Below, one piece after another: positions 1 through 9,542 of a stretch of DNA of 64,000 bases (position 1 is the first letter of the stretch; each line of letters begins with the position of its first letter). The notes under the pieces were generated by a model that saw only the letters and a program-made list of their open reading frames with translations, searched no databases and was not told where the DNA came from. The position numbers and the translations under genes are program-made. The DNA is from CAVQSS01 sp963746605 (GTDB taxonomy: Bacteria > Desulfobacterota > RBG-13-43-22), in NCBI GenBank assembly GCA_963746605.1, contig CAVVCH010000051.1, positions 62,001 through 126,000 of the forward strand. The letters run 5' to 3'.

Positions 1-1
1 G

Positions 2-517
2 GTTTTTCAGGAATATGCCTTGTTCCCCTGGCGGACCACTCTGGAGAATATCGAAATGGGTCTGGAAATTCGAGGGCTCCCCAGGCCGGACCGGAAGGCT
101 GCCGCCCTGGAGTACGTTAAGCTTTTCGGCCTGAGTGGGTTCGAGGGGCACTATCCGCGGGAGCTTTCCGGCGGCATGCAGCAGCGGGTGGCCATTGCTC
201 GGACCCTGGTCTTGAATCCGCGAGTCGTCCTGATGGACGAACCCTTTGCCTCTCTGGACAGCCAGACGCGCAACGCCCTCCAAGAATTTCTGGTCGACAT
301 CTGGCAGCAGCGGAACGAGACCATCCTCTTCGTTACCCATAACGTGGACGAGGCCGTGTTCCTGAGCGACCGGATTGTGGTCCTGTCACAACGGCCGTCC
401 AGGATCATCCGGGATTTCGAGGTGAATATCCCCAAGCCGCGGGACCGCACCAGCAACGCCTGCAATGATTTGCGAAGGGAAGTCCTGAAGGTGCTGGGGG
501 AACAGAAGATTTTGTAA
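2..517 (+). CDS. ABC transporter ATP-binding protein, nitrate/sulfonate/taurine type, 5'-truncated by the window
   Basis: This is the C-terminal two thirds of an ATPase that powers an importer of the SsuB/TauB/NrtD class. The reading frame is open from base 2 (VFQEYALFPWRT, the Q-loop), so the true start lies before the window; the TTG at 20 is not a start. Visible motifs are the signature LSGGMQQR, Walker B VVLMDEPFASLD and the H-loop FVTHNVDEA. The family hallmark 'LFPWRTxLEN' is typical of transporters for small organic anions or nitrate. Its stop overlaps the start of the next gene by one base (TAATG), so the two are translationally coupled. The substrate cannot be read from the ATPase; the neighbour suggests a nitrogen-containing compound, which is inference. 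Confidence 0.9.
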   Translation, partial: VFQEYALFPWRTTLENIEMGLEIRGLPRPDRKAAALEYVKLFGLSGFEGHYPRELSGGMQQRVAIARTLVLNPRVVLMDEPFASLDSQTRNALQEFLVDIWQQRNETILFVTHNVDEAVFLSDRIVVLSQRPSRIIRDFEVNIPKPRDRTSNACNDLRREVLKVLGEQKIL

Positions 518-1530
518 TGCTGGAATTAAAACGCCTGGTCACCGAACTGCAGAGCCTCGGGCTGCGGATCGAAAATGAAATCCTCAGCCGGAAAGGAGGG
601 GCCGGTCCGGCCGAAGGGGGAAACCTCCTCATCGGCAGCCGCCCGGTTTCCGTTCCCATGGGCAGCCCCTTTGTTGCCCGCTCTCCATACACCTTGAGAA
701 AAGTCAAGGAAGAATTTCGGATCTGCCGGAACAACAAGCCGCTGGTCCTTGCCGAAACAATCCATCCGCCGCGTTTTTATCAGGAGCGGACAGCGGAGGG
801 GATATCCTATCAACAGATCGCCCTGCTGCATGGGCGAGATTGCCTGGCCACGACGGTACGGCAGACCTGCCTCCATTGGGCCCGGGGGATTCCCTGCCGG
901 TTTTGCGGGATCGAGGTTTCCCTGCAAAAAGAGTCCACCCTAACGCTGAAAACTCCGGAGCAGTTGGCCGAAGTAGCCTCTCGCGCCAGGGACATGGACG
1001 GCATTCGACATGTCGTATTGACCACCGGGACCTGCGGAGTCCCGGAAAAAGACATCGACCAACTGGCCCGGTGCACGGTCACCATTAAAAAGGCGGCGAG
1101 CCTACCGATCCACGTCCAGTGCCTGCCTCCGCAGAAACCCGGTGTTCTGGAAACCCTGAAAGAGGCCGGAGTGGATACCATCGGCCTTCATATAGAGAGT
1201 TTCGATGAAGCCGTGCTAGCTGAAACGGCCCCGGCCAAGGCGGTCATTGGCTTGAAGGGTTACCTGCGGGCCTGGAAGGAAGCGGTAGAACTGTTCGGGC
1301 CCAACCAGGTCAGCAGCTTTCTCGTAACGGGATTGGGTGAAAAGAAAGAATCCATCCTCCAGGGAAGTGCCCTGCTGGCCGATCTGGGAGTCTATCCTTT
1401 TATCGTTCCCTTGCGACCCATCCCCGGCTCTTTAATGGAAAATGCCCGGCCGCCCGATCCGGCCTTCATGGCAGGGGTCTATGAAGCGGTGGCCGAAATT
1501 CTGAAAAACAGGGGGACTGGCTTCCTCTAA
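517..1530 (+). CDS. Radical SAM protein of the MSMEG_0568 (Nit1C cluster) type
   Basis: A radical S-adenosylmethionine enzyme of 337 residues. The cluster-binding cysteines are spaced CX8CX2C (TCLHWARGIPCRFCGIE, about residues 115-131) instead of the usual CX3CX2C, a spacing I associate with the MSMEG_0568 family. The barrel continues with VVLTTGTCG and IGLHIESFDE. In the Nit1C gene cluster this family stands with a nitrilase, a GNAT acetyltransferase and others, and the cluster has been linked to cyanide or nitrile assimilation. Only the radical SAM and GNAT genes are seen here. Just past the stop, another frame encodes AGCVRCGACSAL, a cysteine-rich stretch that may be the real C-terminus, cut off by a one-base indel near 1512. 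The family name rests on recalled motifs, not on a search. Confidence 0.75.
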   Translation: MLELKRLVTELQSLGLRIENEILSRKGGAGPAEGGNLLIGSRPVSVPMGSPFVARSPYTLRKVKEEFRICRNNKPLVLAETIHPPRFYQERTAEGISYQQIALLHGRDCLATTVRQTCLHWARGIPCRFCGIEVSLQKESTLTLKTPEQLAEVASRARDMDGIRHVVLTTGTCGVPEKDIDQLARCTVTIKKAASLPIHVQCLPPQKPGVLETLKEAGVDTIGLHIESFDEAVLAETAPAKAVIGLKGYLRAWKEAVELFGPNQVSSFLVTGLGEKKESILQGSALLADLGVYPFIVPLRPIPGSLMENARPPDPAFMAGVYEAVAEILKNRGTGFL

Positions 1531-1580
1531 AAGCCTGGCCGGCTGTGTCCGCTGCGGGGCCTGCTCGGCCCTGCCATTCT

Positions 1581-2034
1581 ATGAACGCCCGGCGGAAGCG
1601 CTTATCTGTCATCCGGTCCGGACCCGAGAAGAGGGAGAACAGGGCCGCGGCCATCCGTCACCGGGTGTTCGTGGAGGAACAGCGTCTGTTTCCGGAAACC
1701 GACCGGGACGAGAATGACCGCAAGAGCATTCATTTGGTGGCCGAGATGGAAGGGAGGATTGTCGGCACCGTGCGGGTCTTCCCCGTGGAAAACAACGGCC
1801 GCTGGATCGGCGGCCGACTGGCCATCCAAAAGAGACTTTCGCTTCAGCGGTGCCGGGGAGCGCCTGGTCCGGGAGGCGGTGGCCGCTGTAAAGCAGAAAG
1901 GCTGCACCTGTTTCACCGCCCACATTCAACAGGAAAACGTCCCTTTTTTCACCCGCCTGGGCTGGAAACCGGTCGGACCGGTCTTCGAATATCGGGGAAA
2001 GCCCCACCAGCGCATGGAAGCCGATCTTACCTGA
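1581..2034 (+). CDS. GNAT N-acetyltransferase of the MSMEG_0567 type, frameshifted
   Basis: An acetyl-CoA dependent N-acyltransferase fold. The frame from ATG 1581 (or GTG 1545) gives IRHRVFVEEQRLFPETDRDE, IVGTVRVFP and GGRLAIQK, then loses similarity; another frame takes over near 1830-1840 with GAGERLVREAV, FTAHIQQENVPFFTRLGW and GKPHQRMEADL before the stop at 2034. The joined product of about 150 residues matches the usual pattern of the nitrogen-starvation acetyltransferase that follows the radical SAM gene in Nit1C clusters. One base is therefore gained or lost around 1835. Whether this is an assembly error or a real inactivation cannot be decided from the sequence. No other Nit1C member follows; the next 250 bases to 2284 show no gene. 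Confidence 0.7.
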
Positions 2035-2284
2035 TTTTTCTTCGAACGAGGCGGATGTGCTTGTGGTAAATCCTTCGGCGAGGAAGTTCTGACCAAGCGC
2101 TGAAGCCGATCGTGGCCTGTCGGGCCACTCCGGCTCACCTGTGACTAAGCCGAGGAGTGAGACTATCGTGAACAGAGTCTTTGTGGGAAGAGATGTCCAG
2201 GAATTAACGCGGGTGCTGTTTCGCCGGACGGATTCATCAGCAGATGCAGGCGGATTTATCGGCCCCTGACCAGGCCGATGGCTG

Positions 2285-2695
2285 TTAAGAATTGTCCAAA
2301 TCAAACCAAGTGCTTTGTTCCTTCGATAACTGGGTCCTGTCGACCTGAAATAGTTCAATCAGCACATTGTCCGGCGCCAGGACCGTGATGTATTTCCAGA
2401 ATCCAAAATCCGTTATCCCTTTTTTCAAAGGCACCCCTCCGGCGGTGAGTTTTTTGACCATCTCCTCCAGGTTGTCGGTTTGGATACCTATATGGTGGAT
2501 ATTCCCCCGGACCGGATTCTTAGGGGCCTGATCATAAAAGTGAAGCCTCCCTCGACCGACGCTTAGGAAGACATTCCGGGAATTGGCCATTTTCAGGTCC
2601 ATCACTACCCGCCCGCCGAAGAATTCCGTATAGAATTGGATGCTTTTATTTATGTCCGAAGCAAATAGATGCGTGTGGTGTAAGCTACAAGCCAT
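2285..2695 (-). CDS. VOC superfamily (glyoxalase/bleomycin-resistance-like) protein
   Basis: A 136-residue protein made of two beta-alpha-beta-beta-beta modules, the vicinal oxygen chelate fold. It opens with SLHHTHLFASDINKSIQFYT, carries a central metal-side HHIGIQTDNLEEMVKKL and ends with a beta strand NVLIELFQ whose glutamate is the usual third or fourth metal ligand. Candidate metal ligands are the N-terminal His, the central His and this Glu. Such proteins act as glyoxalases, dioxygenases, epimerases or binding proteins, and the substrate is not evident. It is transcribed divergently from fabH across an AT-rich 213-bp gap and has no operon partner. It differs from methylmalonyl-CoA epimerase in lacking the longer conserved epimerase pattern. 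Confidence 0.8.
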   Translation of the reverse strand: MACSLHHTHLFASDINKSIQFYTEFFGGRVVMDLKMANSRNVFLSVGRGRLHFYDQAPKNPVRGNIHHIGIQTDNLEEMVKKLTAGGVPLKKGITDFGFWKYITVLAPDNVLIELFQVDRTQLSKEQSTWFDLDNS

Positions 2696-2908
2696 TCGAT
2701 GCCTCCTGTGCCAATTATAGATGATACAGCCTGGTAGTTAAATGTACCAAGACGACGGGAACCCTGTCAAAAGGTTTATTTTGACTCGGCGGCATGGTAT
2801 CCCAACCTAATTCCCTTGTAGGGTAAATAAAAAATAATTTGATAAATAATTATTCAAATGATAATAATTCTCAAACCATTTAGGACCGATTAAAAGAAGG
2901 ATATTCCA

Positions 2909-3895
2909 TTGAAAAAAGTGTGCATCCAGGGGACAGGGTCTTTTATCCCGGAACGGGTAGTTCCCAACGCTTATTTCGAAGGTCTGGTAAATACCTCCAA
3001 CGAATGGATCGTCAGTCGCACCGGAATCAAAGAACGAAGGATGGTTTTGCCCGGGCAGGCCCTGAGCGATCTCGTTGTCCCGGCCGCGGAAAAGGCCTTG
3101 GAGATGGCAGACCTATCACCGGCTGAACTGGACCTCGTTATTATCGGGACCTCCACAGCCGATATGCCCTCTCCATCCGCGGGCTGTATAGTCCAGCACC
3201 GGATCGGGGCCAAAAGGGCTGTAGCCTTTGATCTGAATGCCGCCTGTCCGGGTTTTATTTACGGCCTGGCGGTGGCCCAGAAGTTTATGCAGGACGGCTC
3301 CCATCATCATGCCTTGGTAGTGGGGGGAGAAATCGTATCCCAACGGACCGATTTTCAGGATCGAAATACGTGCGTGCTCTTTGGAGACGGGGCCGGGGCG
3401 GTCGTTTTGGGCCAGCACACTCGAAAAGAGGAGGGCGAACTCCTTTCCACCCGGATCTATTCCGACGGAGACCTTTGGGGACTCCTGAATGTCCCCGGCG
3501 GAGGCTCTCTCAACCCGCCAACCCATGAGATGATCGACAAGCGACTCCAATATGTAAAGATGAAGGGCAATGAGGTGTTCAAACATGCCGTTCGTTTCAT
3601 GGTGGAAGCCTCAAAGGCCGCCCTGGAAGAAGGTGGGATTTCCGGCCGGCAGATCGATTGGTTCATCCCCCACCAGGCCAATATCCGGATTATCGAAGCC
3701 GTGGCCAAGTTAATGGAAGTCCCCATGGAAAAAGTGATCCTGACCGTTCACAAGTACGGCAATACCTCAGCGGCTACCATTCCCACGGCCCTGGATGAAG
3801 CGGTTCGCTCCGAACGGATTAAACGAGGCGATCTGGTTCTGACCACCTCTTTTGGAGCCGGTTTTACCTGGGGAGCCTCTCTTTTTCGTTTTTAA
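2909..3895 (+). CDS. fabH: 3-oxoacyl-ACP synthase III family protein
   Basis: A thiolase-fold condensing enzyme of 328 residues that would join an acyl-CoA primer to malonyl-ACP at the start of fatty acid synthesis. The catalytic triad is visible: Cys in DLNAACPGFIYG (about residue 112), His in WFIPHQANIRI (about 252) and Asn in HKYGNTSAATIP (about 283). The N-terminal NEWIVSRTGIKERR and C-terminal TTSFGAGFTWG are typical FabH signatures. The start is TTG at 2909, preceded by an AAGAAGG ribosome-binding site; no ATG fits. It stands alone, not in a fab operon, so it may be an extra copy with a special primer, or serve a pathway other than bulk fatty acid synthesis. Confidence 0.9.
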   Translation: MKKVCIQGTGSFIPERVVPNAYFEGLVNTSNEWIVSRTGIKERRMVLPGQALSDLVVPAAEKALEMADLSPAELDLVIIGTSTADMPSPSAGCIVQHRIGAKRAVAFDLNAACPGFIYGLAVAQKFMQDGSHHHALVVGGEIVSQRTDFQDRNTCVLFGDGAGAVVLGQHTRKEEGELLSTRIYSDGDLWGLLNVPGGGSLNPPTHEMIDKRLQYVKMKGNEVFKHAVRFMVEASKAALEEGGISGRQIDWFIPHQANIRIIEAVAKLMEVPMEKVILTVHKYGNTSAATIPTALDEAVRSERIKRGDLVLTTSFGAGFTWGASLFRF

Positions 3896-4306
3896 CGGGG
3901 CAGCAAAAACGGACCGCTTCCGCGGGATTTCTTCGTCCCTGTTTCCCCCTGCCGGACTTCCCGATATTCTCGGAATATTTCATCGAGGCTCCTTCCTGGG
4001 ACCGCCCCTCATTTTGAAATCCCTTGTTTTCCCCGACCGGAAGTTTCTTCCGTAGACCAGCTGCTCTTTCAGCAATGACTGTCCGCTCACTTCAGGTAGA
4101 CTCAAAGGTTCGTGGGAAGGGGGCTTTTCGTTTTCCTTTTTTTGTCGATAGTCGGTGCGCCTACGTTAAACAGGTTCATCCCTGTTTGAAACCTCGGCGC
4201 GAGGAATCGGTAGAGCAAAAAGTGGTTATGGGCAACATCTTGACTTCCCTAAGAAAACCTACTAAGATGGCCGCGAAGTTGTTATCAATACAGAAAGGGG
4301 AAAGGC
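3896..4306. other. Intergenic region between fabH and the SDR gene
   Basis: About 410 bases with no convincing gene. An open frame at 4024-4317 has no recognisable motif and unlikely composition. A short perfect hairpin, AAACAGG-TTCAT-CCTGTTT, lies near 4168-4187 but has no T-tract, so it is not called a terminator. A Shine-Dalgarno sequence (GAAAGGGGAAAGG) precedes the next gene. Confidence 0.5.
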
Positions 4307-5074
4307 ATGGATATTAAAGATGGGGTAGCTGTGATAACCGGCGGCGCTTCCGGTTTGGGGGAGGCCACGGTGCGCTATTTGTTGGGAAAAGGGGCCAAGG
4401 CATCGATCCTGGATTTTGCCCAGGACCGGGGAGAAAAGCTGGCGGCCGAGCTTGGCGGGGATGCGCTGTTCTGCAAAACCGATGTGACGGATGAAGCCAG
4501 TGTTAAGGAAGCCATTTTGAAAACAGTGGAAGTTTTCGGGGCCATCCATTTCGTGGTGAATTGTGCCGGTGTGGCCACACCCGGGAAGGTACTGGGAAAA
4601 GAGGGGCCGATGGATATCGGTCGCTTCAACCAGGTAATCCAGATCAACCTGATTGGCACCATGAACGTGATCCGTCTGGCTGCCGAACAGATCAATAAAA
4701 ATCAACCCAACGAGGACGGCGAAAAAGGCGTGATGGTGAATACCGCTTCGATCGCGGCCTTTGAAGGCCAAGTCGGCCAGGCGGCTTATGCGGCCTCCAA
4801 GGCCGGGGTGGCCGGCATGACCCTGCCCATCGCCCGGGAGTTCGCCCAATACGGGATTCGAATCGTGACGATCGCCCCCGGGTTGTTTGAAACCCCCATG
4901 ATGGCCGGCATGCCGCCCAAAGTCTATGAGTCTTTGGTCAACATGACTCTTTTCCCGAAACGCCTGGGCCGGCCCGTGGAATTCGCCATGCTGACGGCCC
5001 AGATCATTGAAAACCCGCTATTGAACGGGGAAGTGATCCGTTTGGACGGCGGACTGAGGATGGGGGCAAAGTAA
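4307..5074 (+). CDS. SDR-family 3-hydroxyacyl-CoA dehydrogenase (type II, HSD10-like)
   Basis: A 255-residue short-chain dehydrogenase. The N-terminal nucleotide-binding motif is TGGASGLGEA, followed by CKTDVTDEASV, NCAGVA and the catalytic Ser and YxxxK pair in NTASIAAFEGQVGQAAYAASK. Asp after strand 2 (SILDFAQ) favours NAD over NADP. The overall pattern, including REFAQYGIRIVTIAPGLFETPMM, is that of type II 3-hydroxyacyl-CoA dehydrogenases that oxidise 3-hydroxyacyl-CoA in beta-oxidation. A role in fatty or aromatic acid degradation fits the acyl-CoA genes further on, though it is not in their operon. Other SDR substrates (hydroxysteroids, alcohols) remain possible. The start ATG has a good ribosome-binding site. 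Confidence 0.85.
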   Translation: MDIKDGVAVITGGASGLGEATVRYLLGKGAKASILDFAQDRGEKLAAELGGDALFCKTDVTDEASVKEAILKTVEVFGAIHFVVNCAGVATPGKVLGKEGPMDIGRFNQVIQINLIGTMNVIRLAAEQINKNQPNEDGEKGVMVNTASIAAFEGQVGQAAYAASKAGVAGMTLPIAREFAQYGIRIVTIAPGLFETPMMAGMPPKVYESLVNMTLFPKRLGRPVEFAMLTAQIIENPLLNGEVIRLDGGLRMGAK

Positions 5075-5189
5075 AGACGTTTTCATACTACTGGCTCCTC
5101 GATAAAAACGAAAGAAGGATCTCGGGTGGGGCTGGTGGACACCCTGGACGGGGATTTTGGAACGGTCTGCAACATTCCCCGATAGCGGA

Positions 5190-6763
5190 TTAAAAGGTTT
5201 TCTTGTCCAGCGAAAGTCGTTTCCTTGTCTTGAACTCCGTTTCCCGGGGGAGACTTTTTAACTTTTTTTTCGTCTGCTTAACGCGAATCGTCGGCTTGTT
5301 CTCTAAAAGGTGCGGGGCCGAGGGACGACCTCCCCCTTCCATCGGACTAGGCCTGAGCCCCTGGTTTTGTCCATGGTCAAGGCCTTCAATCAGGCCTACC
5401 AGGTCATTGACCAGGTCCTTCATTTGGGTAGCCTGGGCATTCAATTCCTCGGAGGCCGAGGCCGATTCTTCGGCCGCGGCCGCATTCTGTTGAACGATCC
5501 GGTCCATTTCCGCCACCGCTTGACTGACCTGGCCAATCCCCTGGGATTGTTCCTCGGAGGCCGAGGCAATTTCATCGATCAAATTGGAAATTTTTCCGGA
5601 TACCAGGGTGTTCTCTTGGAAGGCATCCCGGGTGGCGACCGTCAATTCGTTTCCTTTCTTAATGGCGGTTATCGTATTCTCGATCAGGCTGCTGGTGTTT
5701 TTGGCCGCCTCGGCGGCCCGCATGGCCAGGTTCCTGACCTCATCGGCTACCACGGCGAAACCGGCCCCGGCCTCTCCGGCTCTGGCCGCTTCCACCGCGG
5801 CGTTCAAGGCCAATAAGTTGGTCTGAAAGGCTATTTCATCGATAGTTTTAATAATTTTTTCCGTCTCCTCGCTGGTCCGGGTAATCTCGGTGATGGCCTG
5901 TCCCATCTGGTCCATGTGGGTATTCACTTTTTTGACAATTCCTTGTGCTTCCCCCATCATGATTTTGGCTTGGCGGGCATGGTCGGCGTTTTGTTTGGTC
6001 ATGGAACCCATCTCCTCCATGGAAGCCGAAGTTTCCTCCAGGCCGGCCGCCTGCTCGGATGCCCCCTCCGCCAGGGATTGGCTGGCGGAAGAGACCTGGA
6101 TGGAGGAGGCGGACAATTGCTCCGAACTATCCGAAAGCCCTGCGATCACCTTTCTAATGGGTCTGGTGATGGAGCGGATAATAAGAAAGGCGGCTAGTAA
6201 GCCCAATAGGACCGCGCCCAAGGCGCCGGCGATCATCCAGGTATTGGCCCGAACCATTTGGGCTTCCATTTTCTTCTTTTGATTTAGCCGGGCTTCGTTG
6301 GCCTTGGCCTCCACGGTCCGGCCGGTCTGGATCAGGACTTCATCGATCTCCCGAAAGCCCTTCTCCAGGTCCACGCGCTGCTCTGTTTTCTTGGCGTTCA
6401 ATTCCACGACGCGGTTAAAGGCCTGCTCATAGCGATCCGCGGCCGCCAGAACCTCATCCATTTGACTCTGATTCAGCGGGTCTTTGAATTTCTTTCGGGT
6501 ATTCGAAGCCAGATCTTTCAGGCTGGCGATTTCCTTTTTAACCTCTTGGACATATTTGTATCCCCACGGATGATATAATTTTTTTCATGGCGGCGGGCCT
6601 GCAAAATCATTTTTATCATCAGATTGGTATCATCGGCCTTTTCCACTCGATCCACGATCTTGCCCATTCCGTCCCATCCCACATAGGAAACAAGGCAGGT
6701 CAAAATCAAGATGAAGATAAAACCACTCGCAATTTTGGTTTTTAATTTATAGCGGTTGAACAT
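5190..6763 (-). CDS. Methyl-accepting chemotaxis protein, frameshifted
   Basis: A membrane chemoreceptor that would signal to CheA. Starting at ATG 6763 (Shine-Dalgarno AAGGGGGAT) it has a first membrane segment IASGFIFILILTCLVSYVGW, then a periplasmic helical domain with QARRHEKNYIIRGD, the mark of 4-helix-bundle sensors. At about 6555 the frame slips by one base; the next frame continues KYVQEVKKEIASLKDL without loss. A second membrane segment (WMIAGALGAVLLGLLAAFLI), a HAMP-like stretch and the cytoplasmic coiled coil follow, including the conserved hairpin tip EIAFQTNLLALNAAVEAARA. The C-terminus lacks a CheR pentapeptide. Ligand unknown. The single indel looks like a sequence error because both sides are well conserved. 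Confidence 0.85.
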
Positions 6764-7398
6764 TGGTTTATCCCCCTTGTCCTCAGAGAAATGAAATTCA
6801 TTGATATTTATTTCACTAATATCATCGGTACATGACATTTTTAACTTTAAGTAAAAGGCAGGGCCTGCCCGGGGATTTCAATCCGAAAACGGGCAGGCCA
6901 AGAAGGGGAGGGAGACAAGGTCGCGATGATTGGAGTATTCTATCGTTGACCATAATAACATTTATTCAATAATCGTACCAAGAAATATAATTATAAAAAG
7001 TCTTTTAATTCTAGTAGGTTAATCATAAAGGACTGCTCTGAAAACCTTCAAGCCGTTTAATGAAGGCAAGAATTTGACGGTTTGGATGTTTGTTCCTCCT
7101 GCCAAAGGAGGGATTTTTTTGGTTCTGAACTCGCCCCTATTTGTTGCAAACAAACTATGTTAACGGTTAATATTAAAAAAGCATACCTTAACCTAAGTGT
7201 TTCTTTTCATGAAACGATAACGATAATTTGTTGTTTAATTTAAGCTAGATACAAAAAGGGAGTTTGGCACAGAATTGCTTTTGTATGTATGGTATAGATC
7301 TATCCAGGCAATTTCTTAGGGTGACCATTCTTCCGCAAGGCAGACCAAATTCTATTAAAGGTTGTCTGAGAAATGCCGATAAGAAAAAGAGAACAATC
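6764..7398. other. Intergenic region between chemoreceptor and peptidase, with hairpins
   Basis: About 635 bases without a gene. It holds a 9-bp inverted repeat, GGCCTGCCC (6862-6870) with GGGCAGGCC (6891-6899), and a plus-strand terminator-like hairpin at 7094-7120. A small palindrome, GTTTC-N7-GAAAC, near 7198-7214 could be an operator. The peptidase start at 7399 has a weak purine-rich leader. Confidence 0.5.
7094..7120 (+). terminator. Rho-independent terminator-like hairpin upstream of the peptidase gene
   Basis: The plus strand shows CCTCCT, a short loop GCCAA and AGGAGG, followed directly by seven T. No plus-strand gene precedes it within 2 kb, because the chemoreceptor runs the other way. 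It may therefore end an unrecognised small RNA or act as an attenuator in the leader of the peptidase gene 280 bases downstream. Confidence 0.5.
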
Positions 7399-9542
7399 AT
7401 GAAACATCTATATTTCTTTCAAAAAAAATTCTTATTTATTAGGTCGTTGTTGGGCGTAGGGGTATTTTTCTTTCTTTTGATCGCCTGCGGATCGGGGGAG
7501 TCCTTTGGTGAATTGATTTTATCCGGAAACCAAGATTGGAAGGCGGACATTGATATAACCTTCGGCCCCGAGTCGACCGCACAGGAATCGGGGATAGTTC
7601 AAAAGATTCACAAAGCCCTCCAGAAAGAGGTTCAGCCTCACGGAGTGGCTTATCAGCTATCCAGGCGTTTGGAAAGAAACGCCGCCTTCACCTATACGAT
7701 CACCCTTCAGGGAAACGAGGGGTTGGATCAGTTTAAAAAAGTGGTTTTTGTCGCCGCCGATCCGACCATCCCGCTCGACCGATGGCCCGGTGGCCCTCGA
7801 ACTGATCGGAAGTATAAGAAAGGGGGAGTCGATCCCGGTGATTTTGGAAAGTAATCCGAGTACCGGGTTTATCTGGGAACTCACAAACGCCAATGCGCAG
7901 CAGGTCCTGCAACAGGGGGAAGCCGTTTTTGAGCCCAAAAGTGATCTTTTAGGCGCCTCCATGAGCCAGATCATCTATCTGGAAGGAATGGAGGAGGGCG
8001 AAGCCGCTGTACAATTTACCTATCGCCGGCCCTGGTTGGGGGATCAAGTCCCTAAGAGGAAGACTACCATCCGGGTCCCCGAGATCGCCCTGGTGGCCAA
8101 CCTGGGCAATCCCAATCCATCTCTGATGCGTCCGCCAGACCTGCTTTCAACAACCCCGAAAGAGGTAATCGCCTCCGGGTCGCTGCAATTGGCAGGTTCC
8201 TTTGATTGGCGTAACCTGAATGGGCAGAATTACGTATCTCCCGTCAAAAACCAGGGATCCTGCGGGAGTTGCTGGGCCTTCGGCACCGTTGCACCCTTGG
8301 AGGCCCAGTTGCTGATCAGCGGCGGGGGATTAGCCGATCTGTCCGAGCAATACCTGATTTCCTGCAACGATGGCGGCTGGAGCTGCAACGGCGGCTGGTG
8401 GGCCCACGATTATCATTACAACAAAAAAATATCCGGTGAACTCGAAGCGGGCTCGGTTTTGGAATCTGTTTTTCCCTATTCCGCCAGCAGCAGTGCCTGC
8501 AATCCTCCCCATGCCCATTATCAAAAGATTCAAAATTGGAATTACGTGGGCAGTTCTTCGGGGGTGCCCTCGGTGGAAGCCATAAAATCCGCCATTGCCA
8601 CCTATGGCCCGGTTGCTGCCGCTGTTTGCGTCGGTTCGGCCTTTTCCGGCTATCACTCGGGGATTTTTTCCACCGACGAAAAAAACGTCTGCAAGACCGG
8701 GCAGGTCAACCATGCCGTGACCCTGGTTGGTTGGGACGATGCCACCGATACCTGGACCATGAAGAACTCTTGGGGAACGGGTTGGGGTGAATCCGGTTAC
8801 ATGCGAATTAAAAGAAACGTTTCCAATATCGGCTATGCGGCCAATTACGTGGTCTATGCGTCCAGTCCTCCTCCGGTACCCCCGACTCCTACGCCCACTC
8901 CATCGCAATTCACGCCCTCCCATTGGGTTTATTTGCCGGTGGTTTTGAAAGATAAGGGCTCCTGCCCCCAGACCATTTGTAACGGGGATTTTGAAAATGG
9001 GCCGGATGGTTCCTGGTTAATCGCTTCGAGCAATTCCTTAGGGGACTTTGTAATTGTGAACTTATCCGATTTTGGTATTTCGAATCATAGCGGTAACTTT
9101 TCCGCCTGGTTGGGTGGAGATCCCGCCGAAGTCACCACGATCACGCAACACATCACTGTTCCCGGGGACGCCACGCAGCTCGAGTTATTGGTATTGGATC
9201 GACTCCAACGACAGTTGCGGGAAGAGTAAGGGGACGGTTACCTTGGACACTACCCCTTTAAAGACCTACGATTTGTGCCAGGTGACTACGGGCTGGACGA
9301 ATGAAAAGATAGATATTCCGGCCAATTTTCGGGGGAAAGCGATGGATTTAATTTTTAAGGCGGAGATCGCTCCGGATCCTTCCGGAGTATTTATCAGCAG
9401 TTTTTTGTTGGATGATGTGTCCATCCTGGGGCCCCAGACGCCGCTATCGTTGAAAGGTCCAGGGCAGACCCTTACAACCGGAGCGCCTCATTCCCCCGGG
9501 TTAAGAAAGTCCGCCTCGCCATCGGCGGGGAAAGGCCGGTAA
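7399..9542 (+). CDS. Secreted C1A (papain-like) cysteine peptidase with N-terminal chagasin-like I42 domain, frameshifted
   Basis: A predicted lipoprotein of about 714 residues. From ATG 7399 it has a signal peptide ending in the lipobox LLIAC (Cys30). An uncharacterised region follows, then an I42 inhibitor-like domain with NPSTGFIWEL and YRRPWLGD, the two binding loops of chagasin. The papain domain has catalytic Cys in NQGSCGSCWAFG, His in QVNHAVTLVGW and Asn in KNSWGTGWGESGY. A Pro/Thr-rich linker, the motif WVYLPVVLK and a beta-sandwich-like C-terminus (NGDFENGPDGSW) end the protein. Two one-base slips, near 7780 and 9180, split the frame, but the paralog at 9866 shows the parts belong together. 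Known biology: I42 proteins inhibit C1A enzymes; that the domain restrains its own peptidase is inference. Confidence 0.85.

Noticed and set aside
2820..2885. Fur-box-like sequence (GATAAT repeats) before fabH
   Set aside because: The region is simply AT-rich; no 19-bp match of acceptable quality to the Fur consensus can be placed.
4024..4317. 97-residue open frame in the fabH-SDR gap
   Set aside because: No motif, unlikely amino-acid composition, no ribosome-binding site, and it runs into the SDR start.
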